Below, in pieces: positions 17,168 through 26,806 of a DNA stretch of 64,000 nt; position 1 is the first letter of the stretch; each line of letters starts with the position of its first letter. A program made the translations under genes and the position numbers. Source of the DNA: Bacteroidales bacterium UBA1173. Its GTDB lineage: Bacteria; Bacteroidota; Bacteroidia; Bacteroidales; F082. The notes below the pieces were generated by a model. The model saw nothing but the letters and a program-made list of their open reading frames with translations, ran no database searches and was not told where the DNA came from. The stretch spans positions 175,252-239,251 of the forward strand of contig DBYZ01000004.1 in assembly GCA_002311655.1 (NCBI GenBank), given 5' to 3'.

Positions 17168-19992
17168 CCGACGACGATGTTGATGATTTTCTTCGGGATG
17201 AAGATGACCTTGCGGATGCTGACGCCTTCGAGCCATTTCTGTGCTTCCGGAGCGTTGACGACAGCGTTTTGCACTTCGTCCTGTTTCATGTCGAGAGGCA
17301 GTTCGATGTCGAAACGTTTCTTTCCGTTGAACGAGACAGGATACAAGAATGTGTTCTCGACCACGTGTTTCTCATCAAACTCTGGGAAACGCTGGTTGAC
17401 GACGCTGTCGTTATGGCCCATCTGGTGCCACAGTTCTTCGGCGATATGCGGTGCGTAAGGCGAAATCATGATTGCCATCGGCTCGAGGATTTCGCGTTTG
17501 TTGCACTTCATATCGGTGAGTTCGTTGACACAAATCATGAAAGCGGAGACGACGGTGTTGAACGAGATACGCTCGATGTCTTCTTCCTCTTTCTTGATGA
17601 GTTTGTGCAACACCTTGAGTTCTTCTTTTGTCGCAGGCTCGTCGCTAATCTCAGAATACAGTTTCCAGAACTTCTTCAGGAAGCGGAAAGTACCTTCGAT
17701 GCCTTGTGTATCCCATGGTTTAGACTGTTCGAGAGGACCGAGGAACATCTCGTAGAGACGCAGGGTGTCGGCGCCGTATTTTAAGACGAGGTCGTCAGGA
17801 TTCTGGACGTTGAACTTCGATTTTGACATCTTCTCCACAAGCCAGTCGCAAACAAACACATCGTTGTCGTCTTTATCCTTTTCGAAGATAAACTCAGCGT
17901 CTTTGAGGTCGTCACGCCAAGCCTTAAATGCTTCAGTATCAAGGATATCGTTATGAACGATATTGATGTCCACCAAAATCGGGTCGCTGAAAAGCTCACG
18001 GTCTTTGCAGTTCTTAGAAATGAAGAGCGGGCCATTGCATTCCACTTTTTGTCCAGTTACTTTGAACATCTTGTCTTTGTTGACGCGGTAAGCGAGGCTT
18101 GAGCGTCCTTGAATCATGCCCTGGTTCACCATCTTTTGGAAAGGCTCGTCTTTGCAAGCTATTCCGAGGTCGAACAAGAACTTATTCCAGAAACGGCTAT
18201 AGATGAGGTGACCTGTGGCATGTTCAGCGCCGCCGATGTAGAGGTCGACATTTTGCCAGTAGCCGTTAGCTTCTTTTGAGAAGTATTCTTTGTCGTTATG
18301 CGGGTCCATGTAACGGAGATAATAGCCGCTTGAGCCAGCAAAACCAGGCATTGTGTTAGTCTCGATAGGATAACCTTCGTCGGTAACCCAGTTTTTGGCG
18401 CGCGCTAATGGCGGCTCACCGTTTTCTGTCGGTTTATATGCGTCTATAGAAGGCAGCTCGAGAGGTAACTTATTGACATCCATTGCATAAGGCATCCCGT
18501 CTTTATAATAAATCGGGAATGGCTCGCCCCAGTAACGCTGACGGCTGAAGATAGCGTCTCGGAGTCGGTAGTTTGTCTTGCCTTTGCCGATGCCGAGTTT
18601 CTCGAGTTCTTCTATCATGCGGAGGATAGCCTGTTTCACTGTGAGACCGTTGAGGAACTCAGAGTTTATCAGCACGCCTTCCTTGGCATCGAATGATTCG
18701 GTCCATGTTGCAGGATCTGACGGTTCCTCGCCCGGTTTCGCCACCACTTGGATGATCGGGAGGTTGAAATGACGTGCGAAGGCAAAGTCACGGCTGTCGT
18801 GAGCAGGCACTGCCATGATGGCGCCGGTGCCGTAGCCCATGAGGACATAGTCAGAGATCCATATCGGGATGCGGGTTCCGTTGAATGGGTTGACAGCGTA
18901 TGAGCCAGTGAACACGCCGCTCACTTTTTTCACTTCCGACATACGTTCACGTTCGGAGCGATTTTTAGCCCAGGTGACGTATTCCTGAACAGCAGCACGC
19001 TGCTCGTCGGTGGTGAGTTGGTTTATCATCTCGTGTTCAGGAGCCAGCACCATGAAAGTGACGCCAAACAAGGTGTCGGCACGTGTTGTAAACACTTCAA
19101 AATCAATGTCTTTGTCGGCAACTTTAAAGAAAACGGAGGCACCCATTGACTTGCCTATCCAGTTACGCTGCACGTCTTTGATTGACTCTGTCCAATCGAC
19201 GGTTTCGAGACCTTGGAGCAGACGTTCGGCGTAGGCTGTGATACGCAGCAGCCACTGTTTCATCGACTTACGAATCACAGGATAGCCACCACGCACAGAG
19301 AGACCGTCTTGAACCTCATCGTTGGCGAGCACTGTGCCGAGTTCAGGGCACCAGTTCACCATAGTGTCGGCGAGGTATGCGAGGCGATAGTTCATCAATG
19401 TTTCCTGCTGTTCCTTCTCGCTCATCGCGTTCCATTCCTTGGCGGTGAAAGCCATAGGTTTTGTGCAAGCCACGTCAAGACCTTCTGTGCCGTTTTTGCT
19501 TAGATAATCAACGAGTTGTGATATCGGCTGGGCTTTTTTGCATTTGTTGCAATAATATGAGTTGAACAGCTGGATGAACGTCCATTGAGTCCATTTATAA
19601 TAATGGGGGTCGCTGGTACGCACCTCGCGGTCCCAGTCGTAGCAGAAACCGATTTTATCCATCTGTTCACGGTAACGGTTGATGTTTTTCTCCGTTGTGA
19701 CAGCCGGATGTGTACCTGTCTGGATGGCATACTGTTCTGCCGGAAGTCCGTAGGCGTCGTAGCCCATCGGGTGGAGCACGTTGAAACCCTTCAAACGCTT
19801 ATAGCGAGCGTAGATATCAGATGCGATATATCCCAGCGGGTGGCCGACATGAAGGCCTGCGCCCGACGGATAAGGAAACATGTCCAACACATAAAACTTC
19901 GGCTTATTGTGGTCAACCTCAACATGATAAATCTTGTTGTCGCGCCAGTATTCCTGCCATTTTTTCTCGATTTCTTCAAAATTATATTCCAT
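17164..19992 (-). CDS. leuS: Leucyl-tRNA synthetase
   Basis: 942 residues from [16 protein letters not shown]; 21 further upstream codons are open but not family-like. Class I signature HVGHPLGY (HIGH) near residue 45 and KMSKSKFN (KMSKS), with the CP1 editing domain between ([19 protein letters not shown] and [20 protein letters not shown]). The zinc-type insertion region (CNKCKKAQ) is present. It charges tRNA-Leu. The stop overlaps the fucosidase start, so leuS, the fucosidase and ahcY look like one operon. Upstream, TAATTTTA at about 20030 resembles a -7 box with one mismatch. Confidence 0.98.
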   Translation of the reverse strand: MEYNFEEIEKKWQEYWRDNKIYHVEVDHNKPKFYVLDMFPYPSGAGLHVGHPLGYIASDIYARYKRLKGFNVLHPMGYDAYGLPAEQYAIQTGTHPAVTTEKNINRYREQMDKIGFCYDWDREVRTSDPHYYKWTQWTFIQLFNSYYCNKCKKAQPISQLVDYLSKNGTEGLDVACTKPMAFTAKEWNAMSEKEQQETLMNYRLAYLADTMVNWCPELGTVLANDEVQDGLSVRGGYPVIRKSMKQWLLRITAYAERLLQGLETVDWTESIKDVQRNWIGKSMGASVFFKVADKDIDFEVFTTRADTLFGVTFMVLAPEHEMINQLTTDEQRAAVQEYVTWAKNRSERERMSEVKKVSGVFTGSYAVNPFNGTRIPIWISDYVLMGYGTGAIMAVPAHDSRDFAFARHFNLPIIQVVAKPGEEPSDPATWTESFDAKEGVLINSEFLNGLTVKQAILRMIEELEKLGIGKGKTNYRLRDAIFSRQRYWGEPFPIYYKDGMPYAMDVNKLPLELPSIDAYKPTENGEPPLARAKNWVTDEGYPIETNTMPGFAGSSGYYLRYMDPHNDKEYFSKEANGYWQNVDLYIGGAEHATGHLIYSRFWNKFLFDLGIACKDEPFQKMVNQGMIQGRSSLAYRVNKDKMFKVTGQKVECNGPLFISKNCKDRELFSDPILVDINIVHNDILDTEAFKAWRDDLKDAEFIFEKDKDDNDVFVCDWLVEKMSKSKFNVQNPDDLVLKYGADTLRLYEMFLGPLEQSKPWDTQGIEGTFRFLKKFWKLYSEISDEPATKEELKVLHKLIKKEEEDIERISFNTVVSAFMICVNELTDMKCNKREILEPMAIMISPYAPHIAEELWHQMGHNDSVVNQRFPEFDEKHVVENTFLYPVSFNGKKRFDIELPLDMKQDEVQNAVVNAPEAQKWLEGVSIRKVIFIPKKIINIVVG

Positions 19993-20076
19993 AATAAAAC
20001 TAAAAATTTGCCGTTTAAAAAAACGTGTAAAATTACAACATTTTTCGCTACACACCTTTATTAATTAAAAATTTTG

Positions 20077-20084
20077 TATTTTTG
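20077..20084 (+). promoter_or_regulatory. -7 box TATTTTTG for the histidine kinase, only 4 nt from the ATG
   Basis: A perfect TAnnTTTG box. The ATG at 20089 follows after just 4 nt, so the transcript would be leaderless or nearly so if this box is used. Confidence 0.5.
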
Positions 20085-20088
20085 TGGT

Positions 20089-21594
20089 ATGAAAACTAAC
20101 ATTTACACACGAAAGAGATGGTGGAATCTGGCGCTTACGGTGTTGGCAGTCATCATCATAAGCGTTTCGATACAATATACTAGCAGGCTTGTGAAGCGTT
20201 TTGCCGAGCAGGAGTCGAAGCAGATCGAGATGTGGGCTGAGGCGGTGCAGAGCCATGCGGAGTTGATGAATTACACTAAAGTTTTCTTCAACGAGGTGAG
20301 CGAGCAGGAGCAGAAACGAGTGCAGCTGCTGGCGAAAGCCTACGAGAGTTTCCTTGAAGCCGGTCCCGACGAAAACACCTCCATTTATCTTGACATCATA
20401 CAGAGCAACATAAGCATTCCAGTAGTAATCACTGACAACAGCGCAAACATAGACCTTGCCATCAACCTGCCGGAACATCTCAAAGACAAGACGAGATTCG
20501 ACGAGGAGATGACGAATGAGTTCAGCGCTTATCAGCCGATAAAAATAGACCTTTTCGGAAAGACCAAGTGGCTGTTTTACAAAGAATCGTTGATTTACAC
20601 TGAGTTGAAAGGCGTTTTGGACGATTTGTTCGCCCTTTTCATCAACGACGTGACCGACAATGCCGTTGGCGCGCCGGTTATCATCATCGACAGCACCGAC
20701 AACAGCGTTTTGGCTTACGGAAACCTCGATTCCATCAAGATGAAAGACCCGGAATTTGTTAAAAATCAGATACATGCGATGCAAGAGGATTGTTATCCGA
20801 TCAAGGTCAATTATCTTGACGACAACAAGGTTTACATCTATTACAGAAGGTCGGATTTGCTGATGCAGATGAGATATTTCCCGTTGGTTCAGATTTTGAT
20901 TTTCGGTTTGTTTGTGCTTCTTGCCTACTTGCTTTTCAGCTATGTGAGGCGTTCGGAGCAGAATCAGGTTTGGGCAGGCATGGCGAAGGAGACGGCGCAT
21001 CAGATTGGAACGCCATTGAGTTCACTGATGGGCTGGGTGGAGCTGCTGAAATTAGAGGAAAAACCGTTTGTCGGGACGGCGGAGATGGAATACGACATCG
21101 ACAGGCTCAACACCATCACGGAACGATTTTCGAAGATTGGCTCCATCCCTACTCTGGAGCAGACCGACGTTGTAGCCATCATCAGTAAGACCATGAAATA
21201 CCTGCAGCACAGGTTCTCTTCGAAGTTTGAATTCGACGTGCAACTGCCTGTGCGTGAGATAGTTATCCCTTTGAACGCAGCTTTGTTCAGCTGGGTTTTG
21301 GAGAACCTCACAAAGAACGCCATCGATGCGATGACAGACAAAGGAAAAATCACCGTGGAGCTGACTGAAGACGACTCGAATGTGTTTATCGACATCAGCG
21401 ACACCGGCAAAGGACTGCCACGCTCGATGTACAAAGAGATTTTCCAACCAGGCTACACCTCCAAGAAACGCGGCTGGGGATTGGGATTGTCGCTGGCAAA
21501 GCGAATCATTGAAAATTATCACAAAGGAAAGATATTTGTAAAGAACAGTGTGTTGAATCAAGGCACGACATTCCGAATCGTTTTGAAAAAATAA
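20089..21594 (+). CDS. Membrane sensor histidine kinase
   Basis: 501 residues. One membrane helix lies near residues 15-33 and a second near 270-290, enclosing a periplasmic sensor region. The H-box is METAHQIGTPLSS-like (AKETAHQIGTPLSSLMGW), with the phosphorylated His in AHQIGTP. The ATPase domain has N-box NLTKNAIDAM, G-box DTGKGLP and the glycine-rich RGWGLGLSLAKRII. No response regulator gene lies next to it, so it is an orphan kinase here and its signal is unknown. The ATG at 20089 is chosen because the further upstream start codon lies within the promoter box. Confidence 0.9.
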   Translation: MKTNIYTRKRWWNLALTVLAVIIISVSIQYTSRLVKRFAEQESKQIEMWAEAVQSHAELMNYTKVFFNEVSEQEQKRVQLLAKAYESFLEAGPDENTSIYLDIIQSNISIPVVITDNSANIDLAINLPEHLKDKTRFDEEMTNEFSAYQPIKIDLFGKTKWLFYKESLIYTELKGVLDDLFALFINDVTDNAVGAPVIIIDSTDNSVLAYGNLDSIKMKDPEFVKNQIHAMQEDCYPIKVNYLDDNKVYIYYRRSDLLMQMRYFPLVQILIFGLFVLLAYLLFSYVRRSEQNQVWAGMAKETAHQIGTPLSSLMGWVELLKLEEKPFVGTAEMEYDIDRLNTITERFSKIGSIPTLEQTDVVAIISKTMKYLQHRFSSKFEFDVQLPVREIVIPLNAALFSWVLENLTKNAIDAMTDKGKITVELTEDDSNVFIDISDTGKGLPRSMYKEIFQPGYTSKKRGWGLGLSLAKRIIENYHKGKIFVKNSVLNQGTTFRIVLKK

Positions 21595-21653
21595 TTACGA
21601 AAATAGGCATTTTATCAAGAAAATGTTGTAATTTCGTGCATCAAAATTTAACT

Positions 21654-22385
21654 ATGGCAATATACGACAAATTTCAAGATAAAACGCGCAAAAAGCTTGC
21701 TGTGCTTATAGATCCCGACAAGCCGACTGACGCGCAGATACTGTCGATGGTTGAGAAAGCCAACGCCGCTGATGTCGATTTCTTCTTCGTCGGAGGCAGT
21801 CTGCTGGTCACCGACAGCCTTGAACACTGCATTAAGTTGATAAAAGAGCATTCACAGATTCCTGTGTTGATTTTCCCAGGTAACTCGTTGCAAATCAGCA
21901 AGTATTGCGACGGATTCTTGCTGCTTTCACTTATTTCGGGAAGAAATCCCGAGATGCTGATAGGAAGGCATGTCATAGCGGCACCGTATTTGAAACTCTA
22001 TGGAAATGAAATCATTCCGACGGGTTACATGCTTATTGACAGCGGCAAGGCGACATCGGTTTCATACATGAGCGATACCACGCCTATTCCGCACGACAAG
22101 GACGACATCGCGATGTGCACCGCATTAGCCGGCGAGATGCTTGGACTGAAGCTCATCTACCTCGAAGCGGGTTCAGGAGCTTTGATGCCAGTCTCGACAA
22201 GCATGATTTCGAAGGTAAGCCAGATGATTAACATTCCGTTGATCGTGGGCGGAGGCATCAAGACGCCGGAAATGGCAGCAGAAGCTGTTAAAGCCGGTGC
22301 AGATATCATCGTTATAGGCACGGCATTTGAGAAGGAACCTGAATTGTTACAAAAGTTTGCGAAAACTATACATGAAATTAAATAA
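21654..22385 (+). CDS. Geranylgeranylglyceryl/heptaprenylglyceryl phosphate synthase (GGGPS/PcrB family)
   Basis: 243 residues from MAIYDKFQDK. TIM-barrel phosphate-binding motifs typical of the family: LIDPDKPTDAQI, FFVGGSLLVTDS, YLEAGSGALMPV and the C-terminal VGGGIKTPEMAAEAVKAGAD. The family joins a polyprenyl diphosphate to glycerol-1-phosphate, the first step of archaeal ether lipids; members also occur in Bacteroidota. A weak -7-like box (TAATTTCG, 21629-21636) lies 17 nt upstream. The S9 peptidase gene follows 7 bases after the stop, so the two are probably cotranscribed. Confidence 0.88.
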   Translation: MAIYDKFQDKTRKKLAVLIDPDKPTDAQILSMVEKANAADVDFFFVGGSLLVTDSLEHCIKLIKEHSQIPVLIFPGNSLQISKYCDGFLLLSLISGRNPEMLIGRHVIAAPYLKLYGNEIIPTGYMLIDSGKATSVSYMSDTTPIPHDKDDIAMCTALAGEMLGLKLIYLEAGSGALMPVSTSMISKVSQMINIPLIVGGGIKTPEMAAEAVKAGADIIVIGTAFEKEPELLQKFAKTIHEIK

Positions 22386-22392
22386 TTCTAAT

Positions 22393-24531
22393 ATGAAAAA
22401 ATCAATTATTACCATCATTGCGTTGATGTTCGTAATGACATCGTTTGCGCAGGAAAAGAAAATGTTCACGCCTGAAGACGCTTCGTACAACAACTACGAC
22501 GTTTATCCTAAGAGCAAGAGTTTCAAATGGTTAGGCGACAGCGACAAGTTCGTCTTCACAGAAGATAATGTGATAAAATTCCGCAATCCAGGCGAAAAAT
22601 CATCGCATGAGTTGCTGAGCCTCGACATGCTCAACGGCATTGCCAAAGACAACGGCATCGGCGACTTCAAGAGACTGCCAAACATCACCTGGAACGATGA
22701 AAATTCAGGCTATTTCTATAAAATGAATGACGGCAGCATCGTTCTTTACACATTGAATATCAGCGAGAAAGCAATAAAGAAAGTCACTGCATATCCTGCT
22801 AACGCAGAGAATGCCACCCTCAACGAAAAGTCGATGAGAATTGCCTACACCATCGGCAACGACCTTTACATCGCTGACGGCGACAGGACTTTACGACTTA
22901 CTGAGAATCCTGAGCACGTCATAGCCGGACAGTCGGTGCACCGCAACGAGTTTGCCATCGACGGCGGTATTTTCTGGTCGCCAGACGGCAACAAACTCGC
23001 ATATTATCTCATGGACGAGAGCATGGTGACAGACTATCCGCTCGTTGACATCACGACACGCATTGCAGAGGCAAAACCTATAAAATATCCTATGGCAGGA
23101 ATGACGTCACACATAGTGAAACTGCATGTTTACGACATCGCGGCAGGCACCGACGTGGTGATGAAGACCGGCGAGCCTGAGGAACATTACCTCACAGCCA
23201 TCACATGGAACAACGACAACGAGAAGATTTACATCGGTATCTTGAACCGCGGACAAGATACATTGAACTTCAACGAATACAACGCTTTGAACGGCGACTT
23301 CAACAAGACCATCTTCCACGATGAAGACGCACAATATGTTGAGCCACAGGGACCTGCATACTTCTTACCAGGCAGCACCACCGAGTTTGTGTGGCTCGCA
23401 CAACGCGACGGATACTATCACATCTGGTTGCATAACACCAAGACTTTGAAAGCAAAACAGATAGAAAAAGGCAAATACGTTGTCACCTCATTCGACGGCT
23501 TCGATGAAAAGGGCAACGCTTATTATACCTCGACAGAAGTAAGTCCGCTGCAGCGTCATTTCTACAAAGTGAATCTCAAGAACGGAAAGAAAGTGCAGCT
23601 CACCAAGAAACACGGCACACACAAGGTGCTTCCGAGCAAGAGCGGCAGGTTCTTCATCGACAACTACAGCAGCACCGACATCCCGAGAGCAGCTGAGATT
23701 GTTGACGAAAAAGGACGTTTCTTCGATTTCTTGTACACAGCCGAAAATCCTATTGCCGACTACAACATCGGAGTGACAGAAATCGACACCATAAAGGCAG
23801 AAGACGGACAGGATCTTTACACCAGAATCATCAAGCCTTACAACTTCGACCCGAACAAGAAATACCCAGTTATTGTTTACGTTTACGGTGGTCCGCACGC
23901 TCAGCTCATCACCGACACATGGCTGGCTGGAGCAGGCATCTACCTCAATTATTTGGCACAGGAAGGATTCATTGTTTTCACCGTCGACAACAGAGGTTCG
24001 GCCGACCGTGGCGAAGCGTTCGAGCAGGTGATTCACCGTCAGTGCGGACAGATGGAGATGCACGACCAGATGGCAGGTATCGAATATCTTAAAACCAAGC
24101 CATACGTTGACCCTGAGCGCATCGGTTCAGATGGCTGGAGCTACGGCGGATTCATGTCTACATCATTGAAAATCAACTATCCTGAGACATTCAAGGTAAG
24201 CGTGGCAGGCGGTCCGGTCATCAACTGGAAATACTACGAAATCATGTACGGCGAGCGTTATATGGACACTCCGCAGGAAAATCCAGAAGGCTATGAACTG
24301 ACAGCTTTGGACAACAAGACCGACAAGCTCGAAGGCAAGCTCTTGATTATCCACTGCTCCACCGACCCGACAGTTGTTTGGCAGCACAGCTTAAGCTTCT
24401 TGGAGAACGCCATCCACAACCAGAAACAAATGGATTACTTCGTATATCCTGGCCACGACCACAATGTTTACGGCATGGACAGAGCACATTTGATTACAAA
24501 GATTACAGAATATTTTAAAGCAAATCTTTAA
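22393..24531 (+). CDS. Dipeptidyl-peptidase IV-type S9 serine exopeptidase, exported
   Basis: 712 residues with a signal peptide (MKKSIITIIALMFVMTSFAQ). The N-terminal half is a DPP IV beta-propeller and the C-terminal half an alpha/beta hydrolase of family S9. The nucleophile Ser is in GWSYGG; the Asp (CSTDPTVVWQ) and His (PGHDHNVYG) of the triad are both in place. It releases N-terminal dipeptides, usually Xaa-Pro or Xaa-Ala, from peptides in the periplasm or at the surface. Peptide-fermenting Bacteroidales commonly carry several such enzymes. The start chosen follows the GGGPS stop by 7 bases; upstream codons overlap that gene. Confidence 0.93.
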   Translation: MKKSIITIIALMFVMTSFAQEKKMFTPEDASYNNYDVYPKSKSFKWLGDSDKFVFTEDNVIKFRNPGEKSSHELLSLDMLNGIAKDNGIGDFKRLPNITWNDENSGYFYKMNDGSIVLYTLNISEKAIKKVTAYPANAENATLNEKSMRIAYTIGNDLYIADGDRTLRLTENPEHVIAGQSVHRNEFAIDGGIFWSPDGNKLAYYLMDESMVTDYPLVDITTRIAEAKPIKYPMAGMTSHIVKLHVYDIAAGTDVVMKTGEPEEHYLTAITWNNDNEKIYIGILNRGQDTLNFNEYNALNGDFNKTIFHDEDAQYVEPQGPAYFLPGSTTEFVWLAQRDGYYHIWLHNTKTLKAKQIEKGKYVVTSFDGFDEKGNAYYTSTEVSPLQRHFYKVNLKNGKKVQLTKKHGTHKVLPSKSGRFFIDNYSSTDIPRAAEIVDEKGRFFDFLYTAENPIADYNIGVTEIDTIKAEDGQDLYTRIIKPYNFDPNKKYPVIVYVYGGPHAQLITDTWLAGAGIYLNYLAQEGFIVFTVDNRGSADRGEAFEQVIHRQCGQMEMHDQMAGIEYLKTKPYVDPERIGSDGWSYGGFMSTSLKINYPETFKVSVAGGPVINWKYYEIMYGERYMDTPQENPEGYELTALDNKTDKLEGKLLIIHCSTDPTVVWQHSLSFLENAIHNQKQMDYFVYPGHDHNVYGMDRAHLITKITEYFKANL

Positions 24532-24547
24532 ACACTTTAACATTATT

Positions 24548-24625
24548 AAAAGTCAAGCGACATAAATCAGTCTGGATAAGCTTCGCTTACCGCAAGGCCT
24601 GATTTATTGTCGTTTGACTTTTTTA
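24548..24625 (+). terminator. Long imperfect hairpin with T-run after the S9 peptidase
   Basis: AAGTCAA-CGAC-TAAATCAG on the left pairs with CTGATTTA-GTCG-TTTGACTT on the right, with small bulges, and is followed by TTTTTT. A smaller inner hairpin (TAAGC/GCTTA) sits in the loop. It ends just before the next gene's promoter box. Confidence 0.8.
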
Positions 24626-24645
24626 CAATATTTTGATTTTTTTCA

Positions 24646-24653
24646 TATCTTTG
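24646..24653 (+). promoter_or_regulatory. -7 box TATCTTTG, 4 nt before the ATG
   Basis: A perfect TAnnTTTG box with the ATG at 24658 following after 4 nt, the same spacing as at 20077 and 44794; predicted leaderless transcript. Confidence 0.55.
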
Positions 24654-24657
24654 CAAC

Positions 24658-26313
24658 ATGAAAAGATTGTTGTCATACTTGATTGTTGCATCGTTTCTTG
24701 TCGCTTGCGGCAAGAAAGTTGAGATCATTGAGCCGCCTTTTGTTTTTGACGACAATCTATTGCAAATCGACAGTATGATGCAGCACGATGCCGACTCCGC
24801 CCTGCAAATGCTGCTGTCATTCCGAGTGGAGCGAGGATTCTCATCTAAATTCAACGACAACTATCATTCGCTTCTTCTTTCCGAAGCACTTTACAAAACC
24901 AACAATCCTCAATTGAACCGATACAGAAATGAGACGTTTCAGGAAACGTCTCTACAGGATGCCATGCATTATTTCGACAGCCTCGATTTCACAATGCTCT
25001 CTGCTCGCTCACACTACATGAACGGCGTGGGATATTATGAAAGCGACAGCGTTATAGAAGCCTGCAAGGAGTATCTTAAGACATTGGAGATAATGGAAGA
25101 CCATTTCGATGTAGAAAATTTAACAGGATATAAGGCCAAGTTCATGGGGTTGACGTATACACGTTTGGGAAGAGCTTATTACAATTGCTATAACTCAAAG
25201 GCTTCTGTGGATTTTTACAAATCCGCTTTAGTTGAGTTTAGAAAAAACAATAATTATGATTTATCAAATACATACAAATGGATAGGTAATGCTTTCTGTT
25301 TGGATAATCAAAACGATAGTGCGTTATATTATTATAGAATTGCTAAAAACATAGCAAAACAAAGAGATGATTTGTCTGTTTATTATTCAATATTGGCAGA
25401 TGCGACACCTGCTTATTATTATACTGGCTATTCAGATAGTGCTTTTTTATTTATAAAGGAATCTTTACTTAACAATTCGAATGACAATCAAAAGCTTGCA
25501 AAGTGTTTTACTCTTGGTTTGTTGTTTAAAGAAGAAAGATGTTATGATTCCGCCATATATTACCTTGAAAAAAGTAAAAGCAGGGATGATTTTAATACGA
25601 TAGCTGCATCGGAAGAGTTGTTGATAGATTGCTATAAAGCCATTGGAGATACCTCAAAAGTCCAATTATATACAAATAAACACAATGAAAGTCTCGATTT
25701 ATTTGTTAATAGTGAAAACTGCAGAGTTGAAATGAATGAGTTGTATGTAAAATATAAACTTGATAAAATTAACTCACAACATAAAATAAAATTAGGACAC
25801 GGGATGCGAATGTTTTTATATGTGTTATTATTTGTGGTTATGGTATTTATTACTATTGTAGCGATAACGCATATTAAACTGAAGAATAAAAACAATATTA
25901 TTTCATCCATTAAATCGAAGAATAACGTAAAATCATTCGAGTGTGAACCTATTTGCAAATACATTTTGGGTATTGTTAACACACAAAATTTCAAATCACA
26001 AACCGATTATAGAATCTATTCAGAGTATTCGTTGAAATTAGAGCAAATAACGCAGTTGCGTGATGCTGTAGATTCGCATTTTGGACAATTCACAAAAGAA
26101 TTGAAAGAAAAGTATTCTGTTTTGACTGAAGATGACATTAATTATTGCTGTTTATATATTCTTGGGTTAAAAGATGCAGACATTTCAGCATTGATGCAGC
26201 GTTCTTATAGGGCTGTATGTGACAGAAACAAGAAATTGAGAAGCATATTCAACACCACCAATACATTGAACATGTGTCTTCGCGACATGTATATATCAAA
26301 ATTAACAGACTGA
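24658..26313 (+). CDS. Lipoprotein-type TPR-membrane-HTH transcriptional regulator
   Basis: 551 residues. A lipoprotein-like signal ends in LVAC at Cys17. Helical TPR-like repeats fill about residues 110-340 (LGRAYYNCYNSKASVDFYKSAL, WIGNAFCLDNQNDSALYYYRIAK). One membrane helix lies at about 384-406, and the cytoplasmic tail ends in a LuxR-like helix-turn-helix candidate near 487-531 (LTEDDINYCCLYILGLKDADISA ... YRAVCDRNKKLR). The shape suggests a periplasmic sensor tethered to a DNA-binding tail. It is followed by four genes for exported proteins. The 5' part is more GC-rich than the AT-rich remainder, and residues 92-98 are encoded by a palindromic repeat. The ligand is unknown. Confidence 0.75.
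   Translation: MKRLLSYLIVASFLVACGKKVEIIEPPFVFDDNLLQIDSMMQHDADSALQMLLSFRVERGFSSKFNDNYHSLLLSEALYKTNNPQLNRYRNETFQETSLQDAMHYFDSLDFTMLSARSHYMNGVGYYESDSVIEACKEYLKTLEIMEDHFDVENLTGYKAKFMGLTYTRLGRAYYNCYNSKASVDFYKSALVEFRKNNNYDLSNTYKWIGNAFCLDNQNDSALYYYRIAKNIAKQRDDLSVYYSILADATPAYYYTGYSDSAFLFIKESLLNNSNDNQKLAKCFTLGLLFKEERCYDSAIYYLEKSKSRDDFNTIAASEELLIDCYKAIGDTSKVQLYTNKHNESLDLFVNSENCRVEMNELYVKYKLDKINSQHKIKLGHGMRMFLYVLLFVVMVFITIVAITHIKLKNKNNIISSIKSKNNVKSFECEPICKYILGIVNTQNFKSQTDYRIYSEYSLKLEQITQLRDAVDSHFGQFTKELKEKYSVLTEDDINYCCLYILGLKDADISALMQRSYRAVCDRNKKLRSIFNTTNTLNMCLRDMYISKLTD
24931..24952. repeat. In-frame palindromic repeat GAGACGTTTC-AG-GAAACGTCTC
   Basis: Perfect 10-bp arms around AG, inside the regulator gene, translated as ETFQETS. 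The same palindrome occurs in two T9SS genes at 47918-47939 and 52883-52904. Confidence 0.85.
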
Positions 26314-26330
26314 TAATCAATTTATTGAGC

Positions 26331-26390
26331 AAACCGCACAAAACCGCACATACTTTTTTATTGTTGTAAACATTGTTATGCATAACTTTA
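26331..26390 (+). promoter_or_regulatory. Putative operator and promoter of the secreted-protein cluster
   Basis: AAACCGCACA is repeated twice in perfect tandem at 26331-26350. Then GTTATGCATAAC, a perfect 12-bp palindrome at 26375-26386, overlaps a near-consensus -7 box TAACTTTA (26383-26390). The layout, an upstream direct repeat and a dyad on the promoter, suggests regulated transcription, possibly by the HTH protein encoded just upstream. Confidence 0.4.
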
Positions 26391-26415
26391 CGATGGTTTT
26401 AAAACTTGTTTAGTT

Positions 26416-26775
26416 ATGTATAAAAAAGTAATGCTTGTTTTAGGCTTTATATTCATGCTTGGCATATATAAAGCCAATTGTATTGTTGATGGTAATAATG
26501 TGATAGTTATTGCATCTAGTAATACTAATGTTGAAGATAAATCATCTTCCATTTCAGCCACCATCAACGGGCACGTCCTGTCGGTTGTTTTCACGGAGAA
26601 TCTCGGTCAGGTTGCCATTGCCGTGACGTATGCCGACGGTGGCACTGTCGACACTTCAACAATTCAAACCCCGTCAGGTGTAAACATTTACATTGCCGGA
26701 ACCGGAAGTTTTGTGGTGAGGTTCACCCTGCGTGATGGCGACGAATATTATGGAGAATTTGATGTAACAGATTAG
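26416..26775 (+). CDS. Small secreted protein, DUF3244-like
   Basis: 119 residues with an N-terminal signal sequence (MYKKVMLVLGFIFMLGIYKANC). The mature part is a single predicted beta sandwich: ISATINGHVLSVVFTENLGQVAIAVT, then GVNIYIAGTGSFVVRFTLRDGDEYYGEFDVTD. This matches my recollection of the small secreted DUF3244 proteins of Bacteroides, which have no known function. First gene of the cluster behind the TPR-HTH regulator; the next gene starts 31 bp later. Confidence 0.65.
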   Translation: MYKKVMLVLGFIFMLGIYKANCIVDGNNVIVIASSNTNVEDKSSSISATINGHVLSVVFTENLGQVAIAVTYADGGTVDTSTIQTPSGVNIYIAGTGSFVVRFTLRDGDEYYGEFDVTD

Positions 26776-26806
26776 TTGTTATTATAAATTATAATCTTTT
26801 CCCTTT

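Noticed and set aside
19993..20055. A 21-codon N-terminal extension of leucyl-tRNA synthetase
   Set aside because: The extra residues ([13 protein letters not shown]) are not seen in the family; the usual start is [13 protein letters not shown].
20065..21000. A 311-residue open frame on the minus strand opposite the histidine kinase
   Set aside because: It lies wholly opposite a gene with complete kinase motifs, has no family features, and its codons follow the antisense pattern.
24567..24860. A 97-residue minus frame across the terminator and the start of the regulator
   Set aside because: It overlaps a terminator hairpin and the conserved promoter box of the real gene.
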